Source: Legionella geestiana (GTDB taxonomy: Bacteria > Pseudomonadota > Gammaproteobacteria > Legionellales > Legionellaceae). From it: 64,000 bases of DNA. Every line of letters starts with the position of its first letter. The stretch's first letter is position 1. Position numbers and translations under genes: made by a program. The notes beneath the pieces were generated by a model. That model was not told the DNA's origin. It saw nothing but the letters and a program-made list of their open reading frames with translations, and ran no database searches. Shown one piece after another: positions 9,538 through 20,740 of this stretch. The stretch spans positions 851,001 to 915,000 of the forward strand of contig NZ_CP038271.1 of assembly GCF_004571195.1 (NCBI RefSeq), given 5' to 3'.

Positions 9538-9620
9538 ACATCCTCCCCTGATAGCGGCTCATACAGTTTTTTAACGAAAAATGTGCGATAATCGCTCTTT
9601 TCCAACATACCGGGAAAATC

Positions 9621-11087
9621 ATGAAGCGCCTGCTTTTTACGTTGCTGACCCTCTCCAGCACGGTAACACTTGCCGATGTTAATACGCACTTTAACACTAT
9701 TCGAAACAATCCCGCCGCACTCTACGCCTTTTTAAAGGAAATGCCAAAAGGCGGGGAACTGCACTATCATCTGAGCGGTGGCGCCTATCCTGAGGCAATG
9801 ATTGACACTATTCGCCCACGTCAGTACTGCCTTGACGCTAAGACCATGAATCTGCAGGAATATACCGACTTTTGTAACGGTGTAGACGGCTTCAACATCA
9901 CCCGTGACCAGCAATTGCGGGATAAAGCCATCCGCGCATGGTCTTTGAAGGATTTTGTACCCGGTGAAGAAAGCGCGCACGATCATTTTTTTGCGTCTTT
10001 TTACCGCTTTGGCCCTATCGTAAGTACTGCAACCCCACAACTTCTTGGGGAAGTGATGAAAACGGCAGCGAGCCAAAATGAGCTTTATACGGAAGTCATG
10101 GTCATGCCTGACAATGGCAAATCCATGGAATTTGCAAGCCGCATTCAGGGCGCGCTTCCCTTGGAGAAAAAGGCTGATATTCTGCTGAGTGACCCCCGTT
10201 TTCAGGACAATATCCGAAATGTCATCGCTGATGGACCTCGGATACTGGAGCAGACCCGGGCGCTTCTGGGGTGCGACAAATCCCCGGCGCCTCCCGCCTG
10301 CAGCGTGAATGTGAAATTCATCTATTACGCACTGCGCGGACAGTCTGAAGACAGCGTATTTGCCGCAGCGCTCACCGCCTTTGCCACGGCCTCTCAGTCC
10401 GATGAATATGTCGGCGTCAATCTGGTACAGGCTGAAGACGGCCTCATTGCCACGCGCGATTACCGCAAGCACATGGACATTATGGCCTTTCTTCGTAAAA
10501 AATATCCAAATGTGCATCTCTCCCTGCATGCGGGCGAACTGGGGCCTGAAGACGCGGCTCCTGAATCTCTGCGCTTTCATATTCACGATGCCGTTCATAC
10601 CGCGCGTGCCGAGCGCATTGGTCATGGTACTGATATCGCTTTCGAGAACGACAGCAATGCGCTGGCAGCTCATATGGCTAAAAACGGCATCGCGGTGGAA
10701 GTGAACCTCACCAGTAATCGCAAGCTCCTTGGCGTGCACGGCAAACAGCATCCGCTGCGCTATTACCTTTCTTCTAACGTTCCAGTGGTACTGTCAACCG
10801 ATGATGAAGGGGTTTTACGTACTGACTTAACACGCGAGTATCTCGCTGCCGTCAGAGAGCACGGGCTTGATTACAAAACCCTGCGCACGCTCACCCGCAA
10901 TGCCCTGACTTATAGTTTCCTGAAAGGAAAGAGCCTCTTTTCAGACCCGGAAAAAGGAACGTACCGCTCTGAATGCACCACCCTCGACAGTCACGATTGC
11001 GACCTTTTTGTGTCAATGAATCCAAAAGCACAGTTGCAGCGTGAACTTGAACGCAGGCTTGAGGCGTTTGAAGCGCGGTTTCGCTGA
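9621..11087 (+). CDS. Exported adenosine-deaminase-family metal hydrolase
   Basis: A 488-residue protein with a cleavable signal peptide (MKRLLFTLLTLSSTVTLA). The Zn motif HYH sits in GELHYHLSGG (His48, His50). Further along are LSLHAGELGPE (metal/catalytic His and Glu), ERIGHGTDIAFE and VVLSTDDEGVLRTDL, all typical of adenosine/AMP deaminases. The export signal distinguishes it from the usual cytosolic Add; secreted ADA-like (ADGF) enzymes act on extracellular adenosine. Lone gene with its own upstream region of 83 nt. Preference for adenosine rather than a related purine is inferred. Confidence 0.82.
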   Translation: MKRLLFTLLTLSSTVTLADVNTHFNTIRNNPAALYAFLKEMPKGGELHYHLSGGAYPEAMIDTIRPRQYCLDAKTMNLQEYTDFCNGVDGFNITRDQQLRDKAIRAWSLKDFVPGEESAHDHFFASFYRFGPIVSTATPQLLGEVMKTAASQNELYTEVMVMPDNGKSMEFASRIQGALPLEKKADILLSDPRFQDNIRNVIADGPRILEQTRALLGCDKSPAPPACSVNVKFIYYALRGQSEDSVFAAALTAFATASQSDEYVGVNLVQAEDGLIATRDYRKHMDIMAFLRKKYPNVHLSLHAGELGPEDAAPESLRFHIHDAVHTARAERIGHGTDIAFENDSNALAAHMAKNGIAVEVNLTSNRKLLGVHGKQHPLRYYLSSNVPVVLSTDDEGVLRTDLTREYLAAVREHGLDYKTLRTLTRNALTYSFLKGKSLFSDPEKGTYRSECTTLDSHDCDLFVSMNPKAQLQRELERRLEAFEARFR

Positions 11088-11122
11088 AGTTGACTGACTG
11101 CGGGATTTGAAAAACGCAGCTT

Positions 11123-11150
11123 AGGGCGTGTCCTTATGTCATAATGTGTC
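11123..11150. repeat. Degenerate end of the AGGGCGTGTCC MITE-like family
   Basis: The sequence AGGGCGTGTCCTTATGTCAT matches the first 20 bases of the 88-bp element at 24713 with few changes. No matching inverted end is seen nearby, so this is a solo or decayed copy just downstream of the deaminase gene. Confidence 0.6.
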
Positions 11151-11180
11151 TACACATGCGGCGTTTTTGCGGCCGCCATG

Positions 11181-11426
11181 CGGAATTTTTCAAATAAAAC
11201 AATCGCTTATCTGTAGGCTGGGCTAAGCGTAGCGCAGCCCGGCATCGGGTGTCATCATCTGCCGGATGTCATTTCACGCATCTCTCCCGCGCTTATCAGC
11301 GCAGGCTACGGAATTTTTTAAATAAAACAACCACTTATCTTTAGGCTGGGCTGAGCGAAGCGAAGCACAGCCCGGCATCGGACGCAACCTCTTGCATCGA
11401 TCTCCGGGCTTATCAGCCCGGGCTAC
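11181..11426. repeat. Tandem pair of a ~130-bp intergenic repeat
   Basis: This fills most of the 370-base gap between the deaminase gene and the next gene. Two adjacent copies share, in order, an AT-rich AATTTTT-AAATAAAACAA block, a TAGGCTGGGCT...AGCCCGGCATCGG block that folds on itself, and a closing GCTTATCAGC palindrome followed by GGCTAC. Two further copies, in opposite orientation, lie at 62736-62990. The palindromic cores suggest a REP/MITE-type element. No ORF is present. Confidence 0.75.
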
Positions 11427-11457
11427 AAAGACATTTACAGATAAAAGGCTTATTGCA

Positions 11458-11850
11458 TCAAGCCTTTTTACGCAAACCCTGCGCTTCAAGCCAGTCAGTT
11501 ATCTGGATGAGCTGGATTTTGACTTCCGTAATATCTGCCGTATTACGGCAACCGATGGTTTCCGCATAACGCACATAGGTTAAAGCATGCTGTGCCTTGT
11601 ATACAGCAGTATCTTTTTCCGCTAATAAAAGCACACCGGCATCTGTCACATCATTGGCCGCACGCGTCAGTACGTCTGTACAATCTTGTTCACCCGCCTC
11701 TGTGCGGGTGTACAATTCTTCAAGCTCCTGGTGCAGTTCATGACAACGCTGTGCCATGGTGGCGGTATCTTCATTTCCCGCAAACACGCTCACACTGCCT
11801 GTCGCCATGAGCGCCAGCACTATGCCGCGCAAGCTTTTTACCATATTCAT
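11458..11850 (-). CDS. Small predicted periplasmic protein, unknown
   Basis: 130 residues, beginning with a signal peptide (NMVKSLRGIVLALMATGSVS, cleavage likely near VFA-GN). The mature part is helical and charged, with three cysteines (QRCHELHQ, EQDCTDV, IGCRNTA). It ends in a basic LRKKA. I do not recognise a family. The Shine-Dalgarno AGGGAG precedes ATG 11850. It lies 29 nt beyond the purA end on the same strand and could be cotranscribed with it, but has no obvious functional link. Confidence 0.6.
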   Translation of the reverse strand: MNMVKSLRGIVLALMATGSVSVFAGNEDTATMAQRCHELHQELEELYTRTEAGEQDCTDVLTRAANDVTDAGVLLLAEKDTAVYKAQHALTYVRYAETIGCRNTADITEVKIQLIQITDWLEAQGLRKKA

Positions 11851-11879
11851 GCAATACTCCCTTTGTCATGTTTCAAAAA

Positions 11880-14184
<2,305 letters not shown>

Positions 14185-14187
14185 GCT

Positions 14188-15312
14188 TTATTCTCCCCGG
14201 TCCTGACGATAGGTTGCACGCTGTGCGTCACGCGTGCTGCCTGTGGATTCGTCCGCGATAATTTCCGGCAGCGGACTCGCGCCTGAATCCCTGTTTTTGA
14301 CTGAATTCGCGTCAAAGGTGTTCGTCATTCTGTCAAGCGGGAGATAAATGACGTTTTTATTGTCAGCGACAATTTTGCTCGTTGCAGAAAGCACGCGCTG
14401 CATGGTCTCAAGGTACATGCGCTTCACCATCACTTCAGGTGCTGAGAGATAATGGGGAAGCAAGGCCTTAAACTCGGCAACTTCACCCTTTGCACGCAGT
14501 ACTGACTGCTCGGCAAAGGCGCGGGCTTCAGCAAGAATGCGTCGCGCATTACCCTCGGCAACCGGCACCACGCGTGCCTTGTACGCCAGCGCCTGTTCCC
14601 GGAAACGCTTCTCGTCTTCCTGCGCTTTAATGGCATCATCGAAGGCATCCTGCACGTTTTCGGGTGCACGCGCCGGTTGTGGCGAGACGTTTACGATAAC
14701 AATACCGGTTTTGTATTTATCGAGAATCTTAACAAGCGTTTCATGGACTTCACTGCCCCAGGCTTCGCGGCCCTCGGTAATGAGCTGGTCAAGTGTAGTA
14801 ACGCCCACAACCTGGCGCAGAGCGCTGCTGGTCGCCTGGCGCAGGCTTTCTTCGGGCGATGCCACGTTAAAAAGATATTCGCGCAAATCGCCGATGCGAT
14901 ACTGTACGGCAAGAGAAACCGCTACCAGATTCTCATCGCGCGTCAGCATGGGGGCTGAATAGGAATAATCGGACACACGGTCCATGTTGACCACCACTTT
15001 GGATTCAATAAAGCGCGGAATCCAGTGAGGGCCGGGGCCTACCGTTTCAATGTAGCGGCCAAAACGCAGAATAACCGCCTGCTCGGCAGGGTCGACAATG
15101 AAAATACCTGACAGCACCCAGAGGAGCAGCGCACCAAGGCAGGCCAGGGAGAACACCCGAAAACCACCACCCTGAGCGGTTGAGGCAGGTTTATCGCCAC
15201 GGCTGAAAAAAGCACCTTTGACCTTCTCCTGAAAGCGTTTGAGCGCCTCATCCAGATCCGGCGGCTCCTGCCTGCCCCCTCTTGAATCCTTGTCTGGTCC
15301 GTTCAACCCCAT
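14188..15312 (-). CDS. hflK: FtsH protease modulator HflK
   Basis: A 374-residue band-7 protein and partner of HflC. It has a glycine-rich, charged cytoplasmic N-terminus, a single transmembrane helix (LACLGALLLWVLSGIFIV), an SPFH domain beginning VDPAEQAVILRFGRY, and an Ala/Arg-rich coiled coil. I chose the ATG at 15312 (MGLNGPDKDSRGG), preceded by AGGTGGAG at good spacing. An in-frame GTG at 15333 would add seven residues but lacks its own Shine-Dalgarno. First gene of hflK-hflC-purA here. Confidence 0.94.
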   Translation of the reverse strand: MGLNGPDKDSRGGRQEPPDLDEALKRFQEKVKGAFFSRGDKPASTAQGGGFRVFSLACLGALLLWVLSGIFIVDPAEQAVILRFGRYIETVGPGPHWIPRFIESKVVVNMDRVSDYSYSAPMLTRDENLVAVSLAVQYRIGDLREYLFNVASPEESLRQATSSALRQVVGVTTLDQLITEGREAWGSEVHETLVKILDKYKTGIVIVNVSPQPARAPENVQDAFDDAIKAQEDEKRFREQALAYKARVVPVAEGNARRILAEARAFAEQSVLRAKGEVAEFKALLPHYLSAPEVMVKRMYLETMQRVLSATSKIVADNKNVIYLPLDRMTNTFDANSVKNRDSGASPLPEIIADESTGSTRDAQRATYRQDRGE

Positions 15313-15394
15313 GGGAAACTCCACCTGTTCCACAAAAGCAACGATTCTAGGGGGTCACGGCCAATTAGGCAAGCAACGCTGTGTGATACCCTGA

Positions 15395-16069
15395 TTATCC
15401 CTGGCGCTCAAAGCGCAAATCCCACACGCCATGGCCAAGGCGCGTGCCGCGTTCTTCAAATTTGGTCAGCGGCCGGCTTTCTGGACGCGGGGAAAAACCG
15501 CCTTCAGGCGCCAGGTTCCTGAGCATCGGGATGGCATTGAACACTTCAAGCATCTGTTCAGCATACGGCTCCCAGTCTGTTGCAGCATGAAGAACACCCT
15601 GCGGCTTAAGCTTTTGCGCGACAAGACGCATAAAAGGCTCCTGCACCAGACGGCGTTTGTGGTGGCGCGCCTTGGGCCACGGGTCTGGAAAAAAGATGTT
15701 AACGCCGGCAAGACTGCCATCTTCAATGCAGTGGGCAAACACTTCCACGGCATCAAATGCGGCAATGCGCACGTTTTTGAGCGCCAAATCATGCACATCA
15801 GCCGCGAGGCTGCCAACCCCGGCGCGGTGAACCTCAATGCCGATAAAGTCGGTTTCAGGGTTTTCCGCGCTCATGCGTGCAAGTGACGCTCCCATGCCAA
15901 AACCGATTTCAACGACCACAGGCGCCAAACGCCCAAAAATCTCGGTAAAATTCCAGTGCACCGGCGGGGCGGCAAGCGCGACTGGTGCCAGCCACTGGTC
16001 AAGTCCCTGCTGCTGGCGCGGGCTGACTCGTCCTGCACGTAATACATAACTTTTAATGGTACGCAGCAT
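15395..16069 (-). CDS. trmB: tRNA (guanine-46-N7)-methyltransferase TrmB
   Basis: SAM-dependent methyltransferase for m7G46 in tRNA; 224 residues. Motif I is [12 protein letters not shown], the acidic pair sits in FIGIEVH, and the family signature [17 protein letters not shown] is intact. C-terminal [10 protein letters not shown] and [17 protein letters not shown] also match. The ATG at 16069 is chosen because GAGAGGGGG lies just upstream. The longer frame starts at a TTG (16082-16084) that overlaps this ribosome-binding site. Monocistronic; divergent from rpmB. Confidence 0.93.
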   Translation of the reverse strand: MLRTIKSYVLRAGRVSPRQQQGLDQWLAPVALAAPPVHWNFTEIFGRLAPVVVEIGFGMGASLARMSAENPETDFIGIEVHRAGVGSLAADVHDLALKNVRIAAFDAVEVFAHCIEDGSLAGVNIFFPDPWPKARHHKRRLVQEPFMRLVAQKLKPQGVLHAATDWEPYAEQMLEVFNAIPMLRNLAPEGGFSPRPESRPLTKFEERGTRLGHGVWDLRFERQG

Positions 16070-16157
16070 GCCGCCCCCTCTCAATCAAAAAGAGAGCATT
16101 ATCCACAGAATGCGACCATGAATCGAGAGGCGACTGAATATTTTTGATGCCCGACAT

Positions 16158-16186
16158 TTGCATAATGGGACAAATTTTGATATAAA
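16158..16186 (+). promoter_or_regulatory. Probable sigma-70 promoter of rpmB-rpmG
   Basis: TTGCAT (16158-16163) and TATAAA (16181-16186) are separated by 17 bases, ending about 98 nt before the rpmB start. Good match to the consensus; no experimental support. Confidence 0.5.
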
Positions 16187-16284
16187 ACCGCTCTTGTGCC
16201 GCGCACGCCGCTTCAAAGCCGTGTGTCGCCCCCGATTTGATAAAAAGCCGTCGAATTGCATTCGAACATTTTTGGAGTAACACC

Positions 16285-16521
16285 ATGTCTAAAGTATGTC
16301 AGGTTACTGGCAAGCGACCCATTACCGGCAACAAGGTTTCGCACGCCAACAACAAAACCCGGCGCCGTTTTCTGCCAAACCTCCAGACACACCGTTTCTG
16401 GGTAGAGGGCGAGAACCGTTATGTCACCCTGCGCCTGACGCCACGGGGCATGCGTACCATCGATAAAAAAGGTATTGAAGCGGTGCTTGCAGAGCTGCGT
16501 GCATCCGGCGAAAACATCTGA
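16285..16521 (+). CDS. rpmB: 50S ribosomal protein L28
   Basis: 78-residue L28 (bL28) with the typical opening [26 protein letters not shown] and a C-terminal [15 protein letters not shown]. The ATG at 16285 follows TTGGAGTAACACC, a good ribosome-binding site. Paired with rpmG 16 nt downstream, as in most gammaproteobacteria. Confidence 0.97.
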   Translation: MSKVCQVTGKRPITGNKVSHANNKTRRRFLPNLQTHRFWVEGENRYVTLRLTPRGMRTIDKKGIEAVLAELRASGENI

Positions 16522-16537
16522 CTGAGAGAAAAACATC

Positions 16538-16705
16538 ATGGCAGCAGGCAACAACGAAAAAATCAAGCTTAACTCCAGTGCTGGTACCGGTCACTTTTAT
16601 ACCACCACCAAAAACAAGCGAAATAACCCCAACAAGCTTGAGATGAAAAAATACGACCCTAAAGCGCGCAAGCACGTTTTATACAAAGAAGGGAAGATTA
16701 AGTAA
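16538..16705 (+). CDS. rpmG: 50S ribosomal protein L33
   Basis: A 55-residue L33 (bL33) starting [16 protein letters not shown] and ending [11 protein letters not shown], with the [11 protein letters not shown] and [10 protein letters not shown] blocks. It lacks the zinc-binding CxxC pairs, so it is the C-minus (zinc-independent) form. The gene was missed as a separate reading frame because it is short; a Shine-Dalgarno GAGAG lies upstream of ATG 16538. Confidence 0.96.
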   Translation: MAAGNNEKIKLNSSAGTGHFYTTTKNKRNNPNKLEMKKYDPKARKHVLYKEGKIK

Positions 16706-16717
16706 TCCTTCCCCCCC

Positions 16718-16738
16718 GGCGCCGGCCAATCCGGCGCC
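16718..16738 (+). terminator. GC-rich hairpin after rpmG
   Basis: GGCGCCGG-CCAAT-CCGGCGCC forms a perfect 8-bp stem 12 nt after the rpmG stop. There is no clear T-run behind it, so termination efficiency is uncertain. Confidence 0.45.
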
Positions 16739-16833
16739 TGTTCCGCCCTGGAACTGTAGTCTTTTACTGGATAATCCCCTCAAATCAGTTACACTTGGGC
16801 TTATACGGAATGACAAATTTTCAGGGGATATGC

Positions 16834-18246
16834 ATGAAGCCCTCTTTACAACTGAGTATCGGTCAACATCTGACACTCACACCACAACTGCAGCAGGCCA
16901 TTCGCCTTCTGCAACTGTCGACCATCGACCTGCAGCAGGAAATCCAGCAGGCGATTGAATCCAATCCCATGCTTGAAGCCCTGCCCGCGGAAGAAAAGGA
17001 TGAAAGTGCCCCTGAAGGTGCGCGGCCATGGCAGGATGAGCTTGTTGAATTTCAATGGTCTTCCGGTTTTTCCGGTGGCGGTAAGGCGCATGATTTTGAC
17101 GACAATGACTACAATTACGATAACCTGCACTGCACCACAACGAGCCTGCACGATCATCTCCACTGGCAGCTCGGTCTGTCGCCCATGTCCGATGTCGACC
17201 GTGCCATTGCGACGACTATCATCGACGCACTTGATGATGACGGTTTCCTGACCCTCAGTCTTGAGGAATTGCACGCAAGCCTTGATTCCGAAAACCATCC
17301 GCTTGATTTTGCGGAGATTGAAGCAGTACGTCATCGCATTCAACAGTTTGACCCGGTAGGATGTGCGGCTCTTAATCTTCAGGAGACGCTCCTGATACAG
17401 CTCGCGCAACTTCCGGCGGACACGCCAAACCTCAATATTGCCCGTACCATAGTCCGTGAAAACCTTGAGTTGCTGGGGCAGCATAATTACCGCCTTTTGA
17501 TGAAACAGCATCAAGTCAGCGAACAAACCCTGCACAATGTCCTTCACATTATCCAGAGTTTGAACCCCAAACCCGGGAGCCTCATCAACAGCGGCATCAC
17601 AGAATACCTGATACCGGATGTAAGCGTTCGCAAAATCGATGGCCAGTGGCAGGTAGCCCTCAACCCCAACACGCTGCCCAAAATCGGCATTAACGCCCAG
17701 TATGCAGCCCTTGTGCAGCGTGCGGACAACAGTGCGGATAACCTGTTTCTTAAAAATAACCTGCAGGAAGCGCGCTGGTTTTTGAAAAGCATTCAAAGCC
17801 GCCAGGAGACCCTGCTGAAGGTGGCGCGGTGCATCGTGGATTATCAGGCAGACTTTCTGGATTTTGGGGAAGAGGCCATGAAGCCCCTGATTCTAAACCA
17901 TGTGGCACAGGCGCTTGACATGCACGAATCGACCATTTCGCGCGTAACCACTCAGAAATTCATGCACACCCCCAGGGGCGTTTTTGAGCTGAAGTACTTT
18001 TTTTCAAGCCACGTGGCCACTGCCACCGGCGGCGAATGTTCCTCAACGGCCATTCGGGCGTTTATACGCAAGCTCATTGCCGCTGAGAACACAAAAAAAC
18101 CGCTCAGCGACAGCAAGATTGCCCAGCTGATTGCTCAACAGGGCATCCAGGTAGCGCGACGCACTGTAGCCAAATACCGCGAGGCAATGGGTATCGCCCC
18201 ATCCAACGAGCGTAAATCCATTGTTGCAACCACTGGCAGGTCCTGA
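16834..18246 (+). CDS. rpoN: RNA polymerase sigma-54 factor
   Basis: 470 residues (family about 475). Region I is MKPSLQLSIGQHLTLTPQLQ, the Gln-rich activator-responsive segment. An acidic region II (EEKDESAPE and DFDDNDYNYD) follows, then the core-binding domain. The HTH lies near MHESTISRVTTQKFMHTPRG, and the RpoN box (ARRTVAKYREAMGIAPS) is intact at the C-terminus. ATG 16834 is chosen, with AGGGGA upstream; longer frames lack family similarity. hpf follows by 51 nt, a conserved pairing. Likely controls flagellar and other sigma-54 genes. Confidence 0.96.
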   Translation: MKPSLQLSIGQHLTLTPQLQQAIRLLQLSTIDLQQEIQQAIESNPMLEALPAEEKDESAPEGARPWQDELVEFQWSSGFSGGGKAHDFDDNDYNYDNLHCTTTSLHDHLHWQLGLSPMSDVDRAIATTIIDALDDDGFLTLSLEELHASLDSENHPLDFAEIEAVRHRIQQFDPVGCAALNLQETLLIQLAQLPADTPNLNIARTIVRENLELLGQHNYRLLMKQHQVSEQTLHNVLHIIQSLNPKPGSLINSGITEYLIPDVSVRKIDGQWQVALNPNTLPKIGINAQYAALVQRADNSADNLFLKNNLQEARWFLKSIQSRQETLLKVARCIVDYQADFLDFGEEAMKPLILNHVAQALDMHESTISRVTTQKFMHTPRGVFELKYFFSSHVATATGGECSSTAIRAFIRKLIAAENTKKPLSDSKIAQLIAQQGIQVARRTVAKYREAMGIAPSNERKSIVATTGRS

Positions 18247-18297
18247 ACCTGCCCGCTGGCGATGGCGTTCATCGTGTTTTGTCTGAAGGAGACTGCA

Positions 18298-18591
18298 ATG
18301 CACATTAATTTTACCGGACATCACCTGGAAATCACCCCTCCGCTTAAGGCGTACGCTCAGGAAAAGTTCGACAAACTTGGTAAACATTTTGACAAAATTA
18401 CTTCAGTGAATGTGGTGTTTGACGTCAGCAAGCTGCGCCAGACCGCTGAGGCCACGATTCATGTTGCCAGGGGAGATATTCACGCAAGCTCCGAATCGGA
18501 CGACCTTTATTCGGCCATTGATTTGCTCGTTGAAAAGCTCGACCGCCAGATTATTCGCCATAAAGAAAAAATGCAGGATCATCGAGAGTAA
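18298..18591 (+). CDS. hpf: Ribosome hibernation promoting factor (short HPF)
   Basis: A 97-residue protein that binds the 30S subunit in stationary phase and promotes 100S dimers. It begins MHINFTGHHLEITPPLKAY, includes EKFDKLGKHFDKI, and ends in a basic tail (RQIIRHKEKMQDHRE). The ATG at 18298 follows GAAGGAGACTGCA. Short-form length without the C-terminal long-HPF domain. Sits directly downstream of rpoN as in other gammaproteobacteria. Confidence 0.93.
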   Translation: MHINFTGHHLEITPPLKAYAQEKFDKLGKHFDKITSVNVVFDVSKLRQTAEATIHVARGDIHASSESDDLYSAIDLLVEKLDRQIIRHKEKMQDHRE

Positions 18592-18640
18592 CGCGATACG
18601 AAGGAAACTGACCGCCACAGCGCGGTTTTAGAACACACTG

Positions 18641-18661
18641 AGGGCGCGTTGCTCGCGCCCT
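18641..18661 (+). terminator. Hairpin after hpf
   Basis: GGGCGCG-TTGCT-CGCGCCC forms a 7-bp GC stem 50 nt after hpf, separating it from the bufferin operon. It has no T-run, so this could be a weak or Rho-assisted terminator. Confidence 0.4.
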
Positions 18662-18761
18662 TGACAAAATCCTGTTTCTTTCCGAGACTTTTCAGGGTGC
18701 CAACGCTGATGTGTTGGTTATTACGGATAAACATGCCTCAACCCATAAAAGGAATTAATCC

Positions 18762-19067
18762 ATGAAGAAAGTACATTTGACGGGTGCGGCTCTTGCCGCT
18801 GGCGTTGCCGCCCTGTTTGCTGCAACACCCGTTCTGGCAGATGATGCAGCTCCTGCTGCGGCCTCCACCAGCGCCCCCATGGTGATGTGCGTAGGCGCCA
18901 ACTCCTGCAAAGGACAAAGCATGTGCAAAACAGCGACCAACGCCTGCAAGGGTCAGAACTCCTGCAAAGGCAACGGCGTTGTGCCCATGACCCAGGAAGA
19001 CTGTACCAAAGCGGGTGGTACAGTCCAGACAGACAGCAGCGCAGGCACCGGCTCCACAGGTCAGTAA
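18762..19067 (+). CDS. bufA2: Bufferin-type copper-binding RiPP precursor, BufA2-like
   Basis: 101 residues. It has a long signal peptide (about residues 1-26, ending VLADDA), an Ala/Ser/Thr linker, then a Cys-rich core with repeated CKG motifs: CVGANSCKGQSMC, ACKGQNSCKGNG and EDCTKAGG. In characterised bufferins, cysteines of the exported precursor are converted to thiooxazole-type groups by a DUF692/MNIO enzyme, and the product buffers copper in the periplasm. The BufB and BufC partners follow immediately. The Shine-Dalgarno AAAGGA precedes ATG 18762. The BufA2 class label is by motif memory and less certain than the bufferin assignment. Confidence 0.85.
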   Translation: MKKVHLTGAALAAGVAALFAATPVLADDAAPAAASTSAPMVMCVGANSCKGQSMCKTATNACKGQNSCKGNGVVPMTQEDCTKAGGTVQTDSSAGTGSTGQ

Positions 19068-19074
19068 ACGCTGT

Positions 19075-19101
19075 CTTGAAGCCCGCAGAGCGGGCTTCAA
19101 G
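19075..19101 (+). promoter_or_regulatory. Strong hairpin between the bufferin precursor and bufB
   Basis: A perfect 12-bp stem (CTTGAAGCCCGC / GCGGGCTTCAAG) with a 3-nt loop lies 7 nt after the precursor stop and 36 nt before bufB. There is no T-tract. It may stabilise the precursor mRNA or partly terminate, favouring precursor over enzyme. Confidence 0.6.
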
Positions 19102-19136
19102 CATTTCTGTATGTTTGAGAGAAATGGACAACCACC

Positions 19137-19973
19137 TTGAAAACTCACTCTTCAGGATTTGGGCTTGGCCTTCGCCCCGTGCATTATGAAGCCATCCTGC
19201 AGCATGCCCCAAAGGTTGACTGGTTTGAAGCCATCAGTGAAAACTACATGGTTCCGGGCGGCAAACCCCTCTATTACCTTGATAAGATTCGTGAGCGCTA
19301 CCCCATCGCGCTGCATGGCGTTTCACTGTCCATTGGCAGCACCGATCCGCTTGATTTCGCTTATCTCGAAGCCTTGCGTAAGCTTATAAACCGGGTACAA
19401 CCGGTCAGGGTGTCCGATCACCTCTGCTGGACCGGGGTGCAATCGCAAAACATGCACGATTTACTGCCACTGCCTTTTACTGAGGACGCCATCCGTCACA
19501 TTGTTCCGCGTATCCGACGCGTACAGGACGCGATTGGACAGCCCCTTTTACTGGAAAACGTATCCAGCTATGTCACGTGGCAGGAATCGGCCATGACAGA
19601 GTGGGAGTTTCTGCGCGCGATTCTCGAGGAAGCCGATTGCCTGCTGCTGCTTGATGTGAACAATGTGTATGTCAGCGCCATCAACCACGGTTTTAATCCT
19701 TGTGACTATCTAAACGCTCTGCCGCGCTCGCGCGTTGCACAGATTCATCTGGCAGGCCACAGTCATCATGATGACTGCCTGATTGATACCCACGACCAGC
19801 CAATTGTGGATGCGGTATGGTCGCTGTATACGGAAGCACTGCAACGTTTTGGGTTCGTGCCAACCATGATTGAGCGGGACGACAACATTCCGCCACTGGA
19901 AACCCTGCTCGCGGAGCTCGAGCGTGTGCGTGATATCGCCGCACCTTTCGTGCAAACGGAGGTGTACGCATGA
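19137..19973 (+). CDS. bufB: MNIO-family iron enzyme BufB (DUF692)
   Basis: A 278-residue TIM-barrel multinuclear non-heme iron oxidase that modifies precursor cysteines. Metal and active-site motifs are visible: GLGLRPVHY, WFEAISENYM, ALHGVSLSIGS, VSDHLCW, LLLENVSSYVTW, LLLDVNNVYVSA, IHLAGH and DTHDQP. The frame starts at a TTG (19137) giving MKTHSSGFGLG, the usual family beginning. No better ATG exists in frame upstream, and the nearby ATG at 19124 is out of frame. It overlaps bufC by 4 nt. Confidence 0.93.
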   Translation: MKTHSSGFGLGLRPVHYEAILQHAPKVDWFEAISENYMVPGGKPLYYLDKIRERYPIALHGVSLSIGSTDPLDFAYLEALRKLINRVQPVRVSDHLCWTGVQSQNMHDLLPLPFTEDAIRHIVPRIRRVQDAIGQPLLLENVSSYVTWQESAMTEWEFLRAILEEADCLLLLDVNNVYVSAINHGFNPCDYLNALPRSRVAQIHLAGHSHHDDCLIDTHDQPIVDAVWSLYTEALQRFGFVPTMIERDDNIPPLETLLAELERVRDIAAPFVQTEVYA

Positions 19974-20740
19974 AAAGTCTGCAGCACCTTGAGATGGCTT
20001 TTCAGCGGTATCTGTTAAGTGGTGCCGTTGACGTGATGGAAGCTATTGTGTCTACTGAACGCATGCCGGCCGGGCTACGGCTCGAGATTTACCGTAACGC
20101 CTACAGCGCTCGACTGCTGGAAGCACTTGCCTGCAACTATCCATGCACCAGCCGCTTTGTGGGAGAAGCGGCCTTCGCTGAACTTGCGCGCACCTATATT
20201 GCCAGCCACCCCTCCACCACGCGTTCCATTCGCTGGTATGGCGAACATTTTCCGGCGTTTCTTAAAGCACACTCTCCCTGCATCAGCGATTTAGCGGCCT
20301 TTGAGTGGGCGCATGCGCTCGCGTTTGATGCAAAAGACGCAAGCCTGCTTTCGATGAGCGCCATGACGTCCATCGCACCAGAAAACTGGCCCAATATGCG
20401 CTTTATACCGCATCCAGGTGTCCAGCGTCTTAATACCTGCTGGAATGTGACAGCACTATGGCAGGCCATGTATGCAGAAGACACGGCGCCTGTGCCTGTT
20501 GAAGCCCCTGAACCCGATTTTCTGCTGATATGGCGTCTCGGCCTTGAAAATCATTATGCAACGCTCGCAACCGATGAAGCGCATGCTTTTGATGCCTTAC
20601 TTGCCGGTGAGTCCTTCGCCGCCATTTGCGAAAAGCTCTGTACGTGGCACCCCGAAAACGCGGTCAGCACACGCGCGGCGACCCTGCTGCAACGCTGGCT
20701 GTCCCTTGGATTACTGCATACTGTGGAGGTTACAGAATGA
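19970..20740 (+). CDS. bufC: BufC partner protein (DUF2063, putative DNA-binding-like domain)
   Basis: A 256-residue protein of the DUF2063 family, which accompanies MNIO enzymes and helps deliver the precursor. The N-terminal domain starts LQHLEMAFQRYLLSG and has RLEIYRNAYSARLLEAL and NYPCTSRFVGEAAF, the family hallmark. The C-terminal half resembles a winged-helix RiPP-recognition-type fold (inferred). The start overlaps the bufB stop (ATGA), and the stop overlaps the next precursor gene, so the three are translationally coupled. Confidence 0.9.
   Translation: MKSLQHLEMAFQRYLLSGAVDVMEAIVSTERMPAGLRLEIYRNAYSARLLEALACNYPCTSRFVGEAAFAELARTYIASHPSTTRSIRWYGEHFPAFLKAHSPCISDLAAFEWAHALAFDAKDASLLSMSAMTSIAPENWPNMRFIPHPGVQRLNTCWNVTALWQAMYAEDTAPVPVEAPEPDFLLIWRLGLENHYATLATDEAHAFDALLAGESFAAICEKLCTWHPENAVSTRAATLLQRWLSLGLLHTVEVTE

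Noticed and set aside
9732..10751. 339-codon minus-strand ORF
   Set aside because: Shadow of the adenosine-deaminase-family gene; no ribosome-binding site or recognisable motif.
16846..17796. 316-codon minus-strand ORF
   Set aside because: Shadow of rpoN.
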